Source of the DNA: Pelotomaculum schinkii
Lineage (GTDB): Bacteria; Bacillota; Desulfotomaculia; Desulfotomaculales; Pelotomaculaceae
Assembly: GCF_004369205.1 (NCBI RefSeq)
Contig: NZ_QFGA01000003.1
Span: 248,001 to 312,000 of the forward strand
Direction of reading: 5' to 3'
DNA: 64,000 nucleotides
The position numbers and the translations under genes are program-made. The notes under the pieces were generated by a model. The model did no database searches and was not told the DNA's origin. It saw only the letters and a list, made by a program, of their open reading frames with translations. Positions 23,005-31,638 of the stretch are shown here, piece by piece (the first letter of the stretch is position 1; every line of letters starts with the position of its first letter).

Positions 23005-23033
23005 TTGACATAGCATCTCAATAGCATTATTAT
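23005..23033 (+). promoter_or_regulatory. Promoter for the 87-aa regulator (module A)
   Basis: TTGACA (23005-23010), 17 bp, TATTAT (23028-23033). The same promoter in the same context occurs at 24587-24615. Confidence 0.65.
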
Positions 23034-23101
23034 TATAGCCAAGAACAATTAATTTATTTAAAGCATCATGTCTAACGCCCTGACAGGAAGGAGGGATCGT
23101 T

Positions 23102-23365
23102 ATGGCCGGGCTAAAAGAAGTCATGACTGGGCTTGAGGTCAAGATAGAACTTATGAAAAAGGGTCTTAAGCTTGCCGATATTGCTGACATGGCGGATGTA
23201 ACGCGCCCCACAGTAACCAAGACTTTGAGCTATAATGACGGATACGAGTGTACACTGGTTACGAAACAAATTGCCCGGGTGCTCGGATTGCAGAAACTCC
23301 AGATAATTAAGAAACCGAAAAAAGCAAAGGGCAGGATGCACAGCCAGTTAGCAATCAAAGAGTAA
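23102..23365 (+). CDS. Small HTH protein (module A)
   Basis: An 87-residue protein with ATG behind GGAGGGATC. The helices KIELMKKGLKLADIADMADV and RPTVTKTLSYNDGYE form an HTH of the XRE/lambda type, with a basic tail. A near-identical paralogue lies at 24685. It faces the XRE gene across a shared promoter region and probably acts in a two-repressor switch. Targets unknown. Confidence 0.7.
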   Translation: MAGLKEVMTGLEVKIELMKKGLKLADIADMADVTRPTVTKTLSYNDGYECTLVTKQIARVLGLQKLQIIKKPKKAKGRMHSQLAIKE

Positions 23366-23491
23366 ATTTGTTTACTTGATCATATCAAACATATAAAGAC
23401 GAAGCAAACGGTCTTTTGGAAGATAGTAAAACTGATTGACGCGGGTAGATGTAGTTGGAAGGCAAATTAAATATGTGCAAGTAAGGAGGGG

Positions 23492-23660
23492 GTGGCTGCT
23501 CTGCAAGAAGGAGCGCAGTCCCTATGGTATCCGTATGTGCAAAAATAAATTGCTCATGAACACGAAGATGGGGAAGCAAATCTGGAATAAAATGTAATGT
23601 TGCGCTCTTGAAAAACGGTGAACTGTTACTGGCAGTGGACAGGAACATAATTGGTAGCCT
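23492..23660 (+). pseudogene. Truncated copy of the 26271 regulator gene
   Basis: Starts with the same GGAGGGGGTGG box and codons for VAALQEGAQSLWYPYVQK, then meets a TAA. Downstream, AAAAACGGTGAACTGTTACT and its flanks match the gene at 26271 before similarity ends near 23660. Confidence 0.7.
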
Positions 23661-23773
23661 TAAAGCATTATTTAAAAAATTACTTTGCCTTGCGCTTATT
23701 AGCTTTTGTCTTATCCAGCACAGAAATCTGGATGTTATGGCTTTCGATTTTTCCCTCAATGCGTTCAAGTTGC

Positions 23774-24031
23774 TCAAGTATGGCGGTAAAGGATTTGAGC
23801 ATTTTGCTTGTAGCCATCTATGAGGGCCCCAAGTATTTCACCATGATTGTGCTCAATGCTGGTGACAGTGGACTTTACTTTCTGTACGTCGGCTTTGACT
23901 TCTTGTACATCAGCTTTGACGGCCATTAGTTCAGATGCCAGTATGTCTTGAGATTTTTCCAGACCGTCCATACAGGAATTTATATTTTGTAGTTGTTGCA
24001 GTACAAGTTCCTGAAATTTCTCGTTTTCCAT
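23774..24031 (-). CDS. Coiled-coil protein following an XRE gene (module B)
   Basis: An 85-residue helical protein (ENEKFQELVLQQLQNINSCM, AVKADVQEVKADVQKVKS). The ATG at 24031 lies two bases after the XRE stop and is better placed than the ATG at 24037, which touches the AAAGGAGA box. The N-terminus matches the protein at 25062-25472, which also follows an XRE gene. The conserved pairing suggests an antirepressor or partner of the regulator; not a known family to me. Confidence 0.6.
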   Translation of the reverse strand: MENEKFQELVLQQLQNINSCMDGLEKSQDILASELMAVKADVQEVKADVQKVKSTVTSIEHNHGEILGALIDGYKQNAQILYRHT

Positions 24032-24033
24032 AA

Positions 24034-24558
24034 TCATTCTCCTTTGGTTTCAGGATTAAGTCCTCCCTCATCACTCTTCACCACCGAAGTAACAAACGGT
24101 GTTTTTTGTTTTTTGGCTTCCTCTACGATGTGTTTAGGAAAGGCTATATCAAACTGCATGGAAGCCCAAGCCTTGAGGCGTTCATCGCCGACGGCCCAGA
24201 GGTCATAAAGTGTGTTGATCATGCGATTTAGTTCAGGATCGTCGGTGTCCACGGTCAAGTCGTGTTTTTTTATAACGAAGTTAAAAGCATTCAGAATGGT
24301 CTGCTCGCCAAACCGGGCTATTTGATCTATTATCACTTCTTCAGGAGGGACGAGCATCTGTCCTTCCCCTGTTTTCAACCATGTAACTGAGATACCATGC
24401 TCATGTTCTATAAGTTTCAACAGTGTTTCGGAAGGTGCACGCGAGTCATGTTCAAGCGTAGAAATATAACCCCTATCTATGCCCAGGGGTTTAGCAAAAT
24501 CAGCCTGAGTAAGATTTAGTGTTTTTCTTGCCTTTAGTAAGCGATCTGAAATACTCAT
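24034..24558 (-). CDS. XRE-family regulator (module B)
   Basis: A 174-residue paralogue of the module A regulator. XRE HTH in residues 1-60 (ISDRLLKARKTLNLTQADF, IDRGYISTLEHDSRAPSE), then WLKTGEGQMLV and a helical C-terminal region with the same FGEQTI and LYDLWAVGDER blocks. Divergent from the 89-aa small regulator. Followed after two bases by the coiled-coil gene at 23774-24031, so the two are co-translated. Confidence 0.8.
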   Translation of the reverse strand: MSISDRLLKARKTLNLTQADFAKPLGIDRGYISTLEHDSRAPSETLLKLIEHEHGISVTWLKTGEGQMLVPPEEVIIDQIARFGEQTILNAFNFVIKKHDLTVDTDDPELNRMINTLYDLWAVGDERLKAWASMQFDIAFPKHIVEEAKKQKTPFVTSVVKSDEGGLNPETKGE

Positions 24559-24586
24559 TTTTGTGCACCATTGTAGAGTTTATTTG

Positions 24587-24615
24587 TTGACAATGAAACA
24601 TAGTTACATTATTAT
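24587..24615 (+). promoter_or_regulatory. Promoter for the 89-aa regulator (module B)
   Basis: TTGACA (24587-24592), 17 bp, TATTAT (24610-24615), the same arrangement as in module A. Confidence 0.65.
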
Positions 24616-24684
24616 TATAGCCAAGGGCAATTAATTTATTAAAGCATCATATCTAACGCCCTGGCAGAGAAAGGAGGGATCGTT

Positions 24685-24954
24685 ATGGCTGACCCCGTGC
24701 TAAAAGAAGTCATGACTGGTCTTGATGTCAAGATAGAACTTATGAAAAAAGGAATCAAGCTTGCCGATATCGCCGACATGGCGGATGTAACACGTCCCGC
24801 GGTGACTAGAACTTTGAGCTACAATGATGGATACGAATGTACACTGGTTACGAAACAAATTGCCCGGGTGCTCGGCTTGCAGAAACTCCAGATAGTAAAG
24901 AAACCGAAAAAAGCCAGGGGCAAAATACGCAGCCAGTTAGCTTTCAAAGAGTAA
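24685..24954 (+). CDS. Small HTH protein (module B)
   Basis: An 89-residue paralogue of the protein at 23102, differing at only a handful of positions over the HTH (KLADIADMADVTRPAVTRTL) and with the same basic tail. ATG behind GGAGGGATC. It lies opposite the module B XRE gene. The high identity of the two copies indicates a recent duplication of the regulator pair. Confidence 0.7.
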   Translation: MADPVLKEVMTGLDVKIELMKKGIKLADIADMADVTRPAVTRTLSYNDGYECTLVTKQIARVLGLQKLQIVKKPKKARGKIRSQLAFKE

Positions 24955-25061
24955 AATTGTTTATTGATCATATCAAACTTGTGAAGGCTTGGCAAACAAT
25001 ATAAATTGCAGTTAAACGTGCCGAGAAATTTATTTGGTCACCTACATCAAGAACAATAAGG

Positions 25062-25472
25062 CTACCTCGATGACAATTTCTTTTGAGTCATCAATTTGAC
25101 TTCATGCTGGGTTATTTTTAGTAGTGCAAAATCAAGCTTGTCGTCCATTTCGGACAATTTTTCAATTATCTGGTCGTTCTTATCGTTTTGCATGCTCCTG
25201 GCATCAAACAGAGCGCCGATCTTGTTAAATACTTCGTTTTCCATACGTGTTTCAAGTTTGGTTAAGTCTTTGCGAATTTCCTTCTGGCCCTCGGTTAACC
25301 TGGCCTGGCCTTCGGCTAACTTAACCTGTTCCTCAGTTAACTTGACCTGGCCTTCGGATAATCTGACCTGTTCCTCGGTTAACTTAGCCTGACCTTCGGT
25401 TAACTTGACCTGGCCCTCGTTAAGTGATTGCAGTTGTCGGAGCACAAGGGCTTGGAATTCTTCGTTAGTCAT
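25062..25472 (-). CDS. Coiled-coil protein with heptad repeats (module C)
   Basis: A 136-residue protein. The N-terminus NEEFQALVLRQLQSLN matches module B's coiled-coil protein. About seven tandem seven-residue units follow (EGQVKLT, EGQAKLT, EEQVRLS and variants), an uninterrupted heptad coiled coil encoded by 21-bp DNA repeats. The end is helical and charged. It starts two bases after the XRE gene stop. Probably a dimerising partner of the regulator or of another element protein. Confidence 0.65.
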   Translation of the reverse strand: MTNEEFQALVLRQLQSLNEGQVKLTEGQAKLTEEQVRLSEGQVKLTEEQVKLAEGQARLTEGQKEIRKDLTKLETRMENEVFNKIGALFDARSMQNDKNDQIIEKLSEMDDKLDFALLKITQHEVKLMTQKKLSSR

Positions 25473-25474
25473 GA

Positions 25475-25798
25475 TTAGTCTCCTTCCGGTTGATTATCTT
25501 TGACCATCTCTTTCATGACAGAGATCAACAGTTCACGTTGCAGGGGGGTAAGTTTTTGAGCAACATCAACCATCTGACGAAGATCAGGTTGAAGTTCAGC
25601 AGGAGGGTCAGCGAAAAACTCGGAAAGGGTAAGTCCCAGTCCAAAGACTATTTTTTCAAGAACTTCAAAAGTTGGCTGACGTTTCCCAGATTCTATTTCG
25701 CTAATTGCGGATTGGGCCGCGCCAGATTTTTTTGATAATGCATTCATGCTGATACCTTGGTGCTCTCTGGTTGTCTTAATTCTTTGACCTATATCCAA
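25475..25798 (-). CDS. XRE-family regulator (module C)
   Basis: A 107-residue protein with a standard XRE HTH (IGQRIKTTREHQGISMNALS, SGAAQSAISEIESGKRQPT) and a short tail (LTLSEFF, LTPLQRELLISVMKEM). It is divergent from the 72-aa XRE gene at 25934, and both share a palindromic operator region. The recognition helix AQSAISEIESGKR is nearly the same as in its divergent neighbour, so both may bind the same sites. Confidence 0.8.
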   Translation of the reverse strand: MDIGQRIKTTREHQGISMNALSKKSGAAQSAISEIESGKRQPTFEVLEKIVFGLGLTLSEFFADPPAELQPDLRQMVDVAQKLTPLQRELLISVMKEMVKDNQPEGD

Positions 25799-25859
25799 TT
25801 TAGTACTCCATAAAACTATCTTTATTCAGATTGTAACATAAAATTTTTTCAAGCGTATT

Positions 25860-25890
25860 ATACGAATTCGTATTGACTTTATATACGTAT
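25860..25890. promoter_or_regulatory. Palindromic operator between divergent XRE genes
   Basis: ATACGAATTCGTAT (25860-25873) is a perfect 14-bp palindrome, and ATACGTAT (25883-25890) repeats its core. A TTGACT box (25873-25878) overlaps the operator edge. Likely binding site of one or both neighbouring XRE proteins. Confidence 0.55.
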
Positions 25891-25933
25891 TCAGATAGTA
25901 TATTATCTAGAAACATATAGGCGGTGAATAAAA

Positions 25934-26152
25934 ATGAAGTGTCTTGCTCAACGCTTAACAGCACTTCGTGGGAATAGATCCCAAACAGAATTAGCAAGGA
26001 AAGCAGGTATTCCACAGTCCGCAATAAGTGAAATTGAAGCCGGAAAGAGAATACCAAGAACAGATACCTTACAAAAACTTGCTACTGCCCTGGGTGTTTC
26101 CGTAGCTGAACTGCTGGATGATGAGCCGCTGCCTAAAGCAGTAAGCGAATAA
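25934..26152 (+). CDS. Small XRE-family regulator (module C)
   Basis: A 72-residue protein that is essentially one XRE HTH (RLTALRGNRSQTELARKAG, PQSAISEIEAGKRIPRTD) plus a short acidic tail. ATG behind AGGCGGTGA. It lies in the position occupied by the 87/89-aa regulators in modules A and B, but belongs to a different HTH type. Likely the cro-like member of the divergent pair, controlling the gene at 26271. Confidence 0.8.
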   Translation: MKCLAQRLTALRGNRSQTELARKAGIPQSAISEIEAGKRIPRTDTLQKLATALGVSVAELLDDEPLPKAVSE

Positions 26153-26270
26153 GCCAACAATGACCCACAAAAAAATAATGCGCCTCAACAGTATATATTT
26201 CTGCTAATCACAGGAAATTCCTTCATTTGGAAATAGTCGTCATTAATAACATAACGAACAAAGGAGGGGG

Positions 26271-27260
26271 GTGGCTGCCCTGCAAGAAGGAGCGCAGTCC
26301 CTATGGTATCCGTATGTGCAAAAAAAAATCGTTCGTGAAAATGACGATGGGGGAAGCAAATCTGGAATAAATTGTAATACTGTGCGCCTGAAAAACGGTG
26401 AACTGTTACTGGCAGTGGCCAAGTGTGTTATGGTAGATGGCAGTGTCACATTAGAGGATATGTCCTCTGAGCTTGGTATTACAAAAAGATCTGTAAAAAG
26501 CGCTCTGAAGAAAATCAGAGACAAGCTGTCATTAGGCTTGGCCATACCAGGTCTAAACGACATGGAGACAGAGAACCTGGCACTGGCGCTTAGCAAAAGA
26601 GACAGTCTTAGAAATAAGCGCAAGCGCGTTTCAGGGCATATTGATGAAGAAGCGAAGGCCAGGAAAGAAAGAATAATCTCAATTGCCCGGGAGTTCGCAA
26701 TCGAGAAGATGATCCGGGCTGGTAACAGCGTAGCGGAGACAGCAAGTGTGGTCGGGCTCTCGGGAAAGAGAATCCGCGAGATTCTGGCGGAAATGTATTT
26801 TACCACAGGCGTACTTGCAAAGGAAATTATTCAATCCGGAGGCAGTGTATCAGAAGCATCTGAGCGTCTTGGAGTAACACGTAAGGAAGTAAAACAAGCT
26901 CTTTTGGAAGTGGGTTATCATATTATCACTGACGATGCTGCAGTAACAAATAATGAATGCAGCAAGGTCAGCATGATGAAACCAGGCAAACCCAGAAAAA
27001 GGGAGTACAAAAAGCCGGCGACGATCAGCAAGGCCGGCCTGGCTGAGTGGAACATGATGCACTACGATCAGGAAGGCATCCTTCGGTTGCCGGCGGGTTG
27101 CAGGGCGCCGGCGGATTTACCCCGGAAATACCCATCACCAAAAGCAAACTTGCTTCCAGCTGCTGAAACGAAACCGACATGGATTCCAGCCCCGCCTCTT
27201 TCCAAGTCGGAATGTACGGCACGAGGCAGGAAACGGATAGGATATTTGAGACTATATTAG
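26271..27260 (+). CDS. Multi-HTH putative regulator, 329 aa
   Basis: Starts at GTG behind AAAGGAGGGGG. Three HTH-like segments can be read: VTLEDMSSELGITKRSVKSA near residue 62, NSVAETASVVGLSGKRIREI near 152 and GSVSEASERLGVTRKEVKQA near 188. A basic, Pro-rich C-terminal part follows (KKPATISKAGLAEW). This resembles sigma-factor or transposon-end-binding proteins but matches no family I know. A broken copy of its start lies at 23492 and a 77-bp copy of its end at 31734, so the gene has been duplicated with its surroundings. Confidence 0.55.
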   Translation: MAALQEGAQSLWYPYVQKKIVRENDDGGSKSGINCNTVRLKNGELLLAVAKCVMVDGSVTLEDMSSELGITKRSVKSALKKIRDKLSLGLAIPGLNDMETENLALALSKRDSLRNKRKRVSGHIDEEAKARKERIISIAREFAIEKMIRAGNSVAETASVVGLSGKRIREILAEMYFTTGVLAKEIIQSGGSVSEASERLGVTRKEVKQALLEVGYHIITDDAAVTNNECSKVSMMKPGKPRKREYKKPATISKAGLAEWNMMHYDQEGILRLPAGCRAPADLPRKYPSPKANLLPAAETKPTWIPAPPLSKSECTARGRKRIGYLRLY

Positions 27261-27371
27261 CCGGGCCTCGGGAGGGGCGGCGTCAACAATGATGAAGCTA
27301 AAAAGGCCACTACACCTGATTGAGGGTTTTGTGGCTTTTAATATGCAGTATACCTGAAAGGTGGTCAGCGA

Positions 27372-27551
27372 ATGACACCAGCGTTACAGAATTTGGTGCA
27401 AAAAAACCCACCTATTGAAGAGCAGTTAATTAAAATAGAAAACCTTCGTTATAAGCTAAACTCCACCAGCATAGAGGATAGACAAAGGCTGCTGTTATTA
27501 AGCCAAAAGCTTGATAAGCTTATATTAACTTATCAGCGGCAAATGGTATAA
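27372..27551 (+). CDS. Spo0E-like aspartyl-phosphate phosphatase
   Basis: A 59-residue protein with ATG at 27372. Spo0E-family proteins dephosphorylate the sporulation regulator Spo0A~P. The family fold is two helices and the key motif is S-x-x-L-D-x-x-I. Here IENLRYKLNSTSIEDRQRL is followed by LSQKLDKLILTYQRQ, a good match. Its presence on the element suggests the ICE can delay or prevent host sporulation. The Rpn gene follows 24 bases later. Confidence 0.7.
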   Translation: MTPALQNLVQKNPPIEEQLIKIENLRYKLNSTSIEDRQRLLLLSQKLDKLILTYQRQMV

Positions 27552-27575
27552 TACTAGCAAGGGGGTGTCAAATGG

Positions 27576-28523
27576 GTGGTACAAAGCATCAATCGCATCA
27601 ATGATTATGCTTTTAAACGGATCATGGGTTCAGAAGAAGGCAAAGACGCACTGCTAAGCTTCCTGAATGCTGTACTGAAACCGGCGCCCGGCAAAGAGCT
27701 GGCTTCCGTTGAGTTGCTGGACCGGGAACTTGACCCCAGGTACCTGTTGGACAGAGCGGCCCGGTTGGATATACTGGCTAGAACGGCGACGGGCGCCCTG
27801 GTCAATATAGAGGTCCAGATCGCTAACCAGTATAACATCGACAAGCGGACGCTGTTTTACTGGGCCGGACTTTACCACGGGCAGCTTTCCCGTGGAGAAG
27901 ATTTCAGGAGTCTCAAGAAAACTATTACGATTAACATACTGGGATTTAGTTGGTTCACGGATAAGGAGCGGTATCACCATATATTTCAGTTGAGAGAAAA
28001 GGATACCGGAGAGTTGCTTAACGAGGATATGGAAATACATTTTTTGGAGTTGCCGAAGATAGTGAAACTTGATCGCAGGCCCAGTGATGCTCTGGAAGAA
28101 TGGATGTTGTACCTGAACAACCTGGAAGGGAAAGAAATGGAGGCGATCGCCATGGAGAACCCGGGTATCAAAAAAGCGCTGACCATTGAGCAAATTTTCC
28201 TAAAAGATAAGAAAGAACGCAGGCTGTATGAGTTGCGGGAAAAAGCGTACCGGGACGAGCTTTCCGCATTGGCAGGCGCTAGGGCGGAGGGTGAAGCCAG
28301 AGGAGAAGCCAGAGGAGAAGCTAGAGGAGAAGCCAGAGGAGAAGCTAGAGGCAGACAGGAGGCTATTTGCAAGTACCTGGAGGCCAGGTTTGGGGATGCT
28401 TCGCTAGGCTTGCAGGAAAAAGTCAGGCAGTATAATGAGTTGGAGAAACTGGACATGCTCATCAACAAAATATACACTGCTGCTTCGCTTGAAGAGGCCG
28501 GCGCTATCATTAACGGCATATAG
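27576..28523 (+). CDS. Rpn/PD-(D/E)XK-family putative transposase nuclease
   Basis: A 315-residue protein starting at GTG after AAGGGGGTG. The N-terminus INDYAFKRIMGSEEGKDALL is followed by the nuclease core RLDILARTATGALVNIEVQI (Asp and Glu-x-Gln), then the usual YWAGLYHGQL. Rpn proteins are DNA endonucleases that promote RecA-independent recombination; many are annotated as transposases. Residues about 239-258 are a tandem GEAR repeat from 12-bp DNA units (28288-28350), which may change length by slippage. A 3' duplicate lacking the nuclease core lies at 32911-33337. Confidence 0.85.
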   Translation: MVQSINRINDYAFKRIMGSEEGKDALLSFLNAVLKPAPGKELASVELLDRELDPRYLLDRAARLDILARTATGALVNIEVQIANQYNIDKRTLFYWAGLYHGQLSRGEDFRSLKKTITINILGFSWFTDKERYHHIFQLREKDTGELLNEDMEIHFLELPKIVKLDRRPSDALEEWMLYLNNLEGKEMEAIAMENPGIKKALTIEQIFLKDKKERRLYELREKAYRDELSALAGARAEGEARGEARGEARGEARGEARGRQEAICKYLEARFGDASLGLQEKVRQYNELEKLDMLINKIYTAASLEEAGAIINGI

Positions 28524-28558
28524 TTAAGACGATAGGTTTTCCTAATATGTTGTTGCAT

Positions 28559-28600
28559 AAAAAGGAAGACGTTAAGGGCCGCCACCCCGTCTTCCTTTTC
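28559..28600 (+). terminator. Terminator after the Rpn gene
   Basis: AAAAGGAAGACG pairs with CGTCTTCCTTTT, and T residues follow. Confidence 0.7.
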
Positions 28601-28713
28601 CTATCCGGCTTACGCCTATGGAAATGGTAATGGAAAAGAAGCAGAATTTAAAGCCCATTTTTAGTTAGTATGAATCCGTATTTAACTGATAACTTAAAAA
28701 GGAGGTAAATTGC

Positions 28714-29673
28714 ATGAAAAAATTCATAGCGCTTGGTATCTTTTTTGGACTTGCGGTAATCTTTATTCCCTGGCTGCATTCGGCTAAAGCCGAGCAGGTG
28801 GACGTGTACGAGGACAACCAGTTGGTCAAATCGGTGGTATTCAAGATCGGGGTGCCAGAGTATGTGGTGAACGGCCAGACCCCCGGCGTTAAAATGGACG
28901 TGGCTCCGTTCATCCAGGATGACCGGACGTTTGTGCCGGTAAGATTCCTGGGCAACGCCCTGGGTGTGAGCGACGAAAATATTAATTGGAACGGTGAAGT
29001 GCGGCGCGTATTTGTTGCGGGGCCGAATAATACCAGCCTGGTAATGACGATAGATGTTAAGGAGATTATGGTCGACGGCCAGGCCCGGGCCATCGACGTG
29101 GCGCCGGTACTGACCAGCGACCGGACCTTCCTGCCGGCCCGGTACGTAGCCGAGGGACTGGGCTATGAAGTAGCCTGGGACGAAGCCACTCAGACGGTGG
29201 TATGCTGGCCAGCGGGTGAGACGAAGCCGGACGTAAGCGCGGCGGTGGATTACCTGAACCAAGTGCAAGAGCAGCCGCAGGATCAGGCGCAGGCCACCCC
29301 TTACGTTCCTGCGGGCTGGAAACAGGTCAGCTATAACGGTGGACAGGCTTACATCCCGCCTGACGCAGAGAACAGGTACCCTAACGTGTATTTCATGGAA
29401 AAAGGCAACATGGTCCAATTCGACACAAAAGGCTTGACTATTAGCTACCCCTGCAAACAGTTTTCCAACGAAAAAGCCGACCAGACCGCTAAGGACCTTT
29501 TGCTGTCCAACATCGGCGATTCCAGCCTGGTGCAGCAGATCTGGGACTACGGCGCCCAGAAGACCACCCGGGGATATTGGCTGCCGCTGAAAATTTTCCC
29601 CGGCACGGAGAAGTTTAAGGAAATCCAGGTGGAAAACGCCGATGGCTGCATCGCTGTGCTGTGCATGTATTAA
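28714..29673 (+). CDS. Secreted stalk-domain protein (copper amine oxidase N-terminal-like)
   Basis: A 319-residue exported protein. ATG behind AAGGAGG; signal peptide in residues 1-27 (MKKFIALGIFFGLAVIFIP, cut after SAKA). Residues about 30-170 form the copper-amine-oxidase-N/stalk repeat: VNGQTPGVKMDVAPFIQDDR, TFVPVRFLGNALGV, then TFLPARYVAEGLGYEVAWDE. These domains serve as cell-wall or surface modules in Peptococcaceae and related clostridia. The C-terminal half (AGWKQVSYNGGQAYIPPD) is unknown. The next secreted protein gene follows after 29 bases, so they probably act together at the cell surface. Confidence 0.8.
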   Translation: MKKFIALGIFFGLAVIFIPWLHSAKAEQVDVYEDNQLVKSVVFKIGVPEYVVNGQTPGVKMDVAPFIQDDRTFVPVRFLGNALGVSDENINWNGEVRRVFVAGPNNTSLVMTIDVKEIMVDGQARAIDVAPVLTSDRTFLPARYVAEGLGYEVAWDEATQTVVCWPAGETKPDVSAAVDYLNQVQEQPQDQAQATPYVPAGWKQVSYNGGQAYIPPDAENRYPNVYFMEKGNMVQFDTKGLTISYPCKQFSNEKADQTAKDLLLSNIGDSSLVQQIWDYGAQKTTRGYWLPLKIFPGTEKFKEIQVENADGCIAVLCMY

Positions 29674-29702
29674 AATGATTCGGAAAGGAGAAAACCTAAA
29701 TA

Positions 29703-31616
29703 ATGAAGACAAAGAAGATACTCGTGGGGGCGCTGGCTGGCGCTCTCCTGTTTTTTGTCGCGCATTTCGCGTTCGCCGCGGGCCTGGCCGACGTGCAGAC
29801 GCCGCCGGCGGATGTCTTGAAAAAAGCCAACGATTTCGCTGCCCGCGTCAGCGGCTTACCATATGATTTCTTTATCGATACCAATGATAAAGGCGATTCC
29901 CTGCGCTACGGCGACCTGATCCTGCCCCACGAGGGCACGGTCAATTACCTGGCCTGGGGGCCGTGGCACAGCGACCCGAACTGGGACGGCGAGGGCGCGA
30001 CGAAGAAAGACCGGAACAATATCGAACGCGCGCGCTACGTCGGCTACGGTTACTACGGAGAGCAGATCTCCAACGTCTTTTTCCCGCCGGATCGTTCCGG
30101 TGGCTGGAAGTCTCTGAGCGACGCAGATTTCGTAGAGGAGCCGTGGTGGGATTCTTCTGTCAAGCAGGCTTTCCCGCAATTTTTCGGGCCAAGTGACCGT
30201 TTCGACGGCAAGACCGACCCCGACCTGATCAAGGCCATGCAGATTGGCCTGGACTATTGCGCCTGGGGCAACGAATTAGCGCCTCCGGACCCGGGCTCCG
30301 ACCTGTACCAGAACCCGCAGAATTACATCCATGTCTTTCTGCCTTGTTCGGAGCAAACTTTCGGCATGGGCGTGATGTTCCACCGCGACACGGACGGCTC
30401 CTTGTGGTACCGCTCGGTGCCTTTGACCGATCTTAACAGGACTAAGTTCACCCCGGACGACGCCATCTCTCTCGATCCGCCGGAACGCACCGGCAACCCC
30501 GGCGACTCGGCGGCCTTCAGCTTGAAAGTGAACTGGCAGGAAATAAAATCTCTCCAGGAGATAGCGGCTGATTACGGTTTTGACTTCGGCTTTTTGATCC
30601 AGGTATCCCACCAGGTGAACGGCAGCCCTAACGCAGCCGCCTTTACTATGGACGGCATGCAATCGCAGGACGCCGGGAACGGCTGGGCGCAGATAGACTA
30701 CACCGACCTCAGCGACGCTTCCAAAACGAGCAGTGTCTCGGTGCACGTCCAGGACGTTCCCAGCGAAGTGGTGGCTCAGATAGTGCCATACGTGAAAGAC
30801 AAGGAATCCGGCTACGTCTTTTTGTGGAGTGACTACTACCTGTACAAACAAGCCAAGGCGAAGGTGGCGCCGAACAACATATCCAAGCCGCCCGAGCAGC
30901 AGATAACCACCGGCAGCGGCCTGCACTTCCAGGCTATCAGCCAGAGGAACGCCGTTACGGGACAGGAAATCGACCCGCCCAGAGAGCCTGACACAGCAAA
31001 GTGGACGGACACCGTAACAGCCACATTAACGCCGCTAAGAGTGCAGAGCGTTGTGAATGTGGACGAAAGCGTCGACTACGGGACAACCGTAGCGCCGCCG
31101 CCCCCGCCGGGAGGAGGCTGCGCACCGGCCTATACCACCCTGGATAGTTGGAGACTGAACAGCGCAACGTTAACCTATCCGAAACAGAATCCGCATTATA
31201 CTTTCGGAGATCCGCGCCCGCCGATCGGAGTTGAACCTAATGACTCCGGCCAGCCGATCCCGCTCTCGTCGTCGCCTGAAGGGTTCGAGACAACAAGCAT
31301 GGCACCTGCATCCGACGGGCATGCGTTAGCTTGTCAATTCAAAGAGATGTGGGCTCAAAACGGTACGTACCTGCATGATATTTTGAACCCGTCGCTTGAT
31401 TCGTGGATACAGACGCCGCAAACTTATAAGTTGACTGCCTCAAATATTCAGGTGACGGTGGATTACACTGTGCATACGTTCCATATGGTTTGTGATCCGG
31501 ATGGTGGTTGCAGTTGCGAGGAGAATACCACTCCCGGTTCATATACCTATACGCTCAATCCGATTTCAGGCAACCTGCTGGTCAACGGCACTGGCGTGGC
31601 TTCGATAGGCATGTAA
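29703..31616 (+). CDS. Large secreted protein of unknown function, 637 aa
   Basis: Signal peptide in residues 1-25 (ILVGALAGALLFFVAHFAF, cut after AFA). The mature part is Trp/Tyr/Pro-rich with many short beta-type segments, a PPPPPGGG linker near residue 465 and paired Cys near the end (CDPDGGCSCEE). No LPXTG or transmembrane anchor is seen. It is co-transcribed with the stalk-domain protein, and I infer an extracellular structure or adhesion role. No homologous family recognised. High GC compared with the neighbouring regulators suggests a separate origin. Confidence 0.65.
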   Translation: MKTKKILVGALAGALLFFVAHFAFAAGLADVQTPPADVLKKANDFAARVSGLPYDFFIDTNDKGDSLRYGDLILPHEGTVNYLAWGPWHSDPNWDGEGATKKDRNNIERARYVGYGYYGEQISNVFFPPDRSGGWKSLSDADFVEEPWWDSSVKQAFPQFFGPSDRFDGKTDPDLIKAMQIGLDYCAWGNELAPPDPGSDLYQNPQNYIHVFLPCSEQTFGMGVMFHRDTDGSLWYRSVPLTDLNRTKFTPDDAISLDPPERTGNPGDSAAFSLKVNWQEIKSLQEIAADYGFDFGFLIQVSHQVNGSPNAAAFTMDGMQSQDAGNGWAQIDYTDLSDASKTSSVSVHVQDVPSEVVAQIVPYVKDKESGYVFLWSDYYLYKQAKAKVAPNNISKPPEQQITTGSGLHFQAISQRNAVTGQEIDPPREPDTAKWTDTVTATLTPLRVQSVVNVDESVDYGTTVAPPPPPGGGCAPAYTTLDSWRLNSATLTYPKQNPHYTFGDPRPPIGVEPNDSGQPIPLSSSPEGFETTSMAPASDGHALACQFKEMWAQNGTYLHDILNPSLDSWIQTPQTYKLTASNIQVTVDYTVHTFHMVCDPDGGCSCEENTTPGSYTYTLNPISGNLLVNGTGVASIGM

Positions 31617-31638
31617 TTCTTCTGCTAACCCTCGTCAA

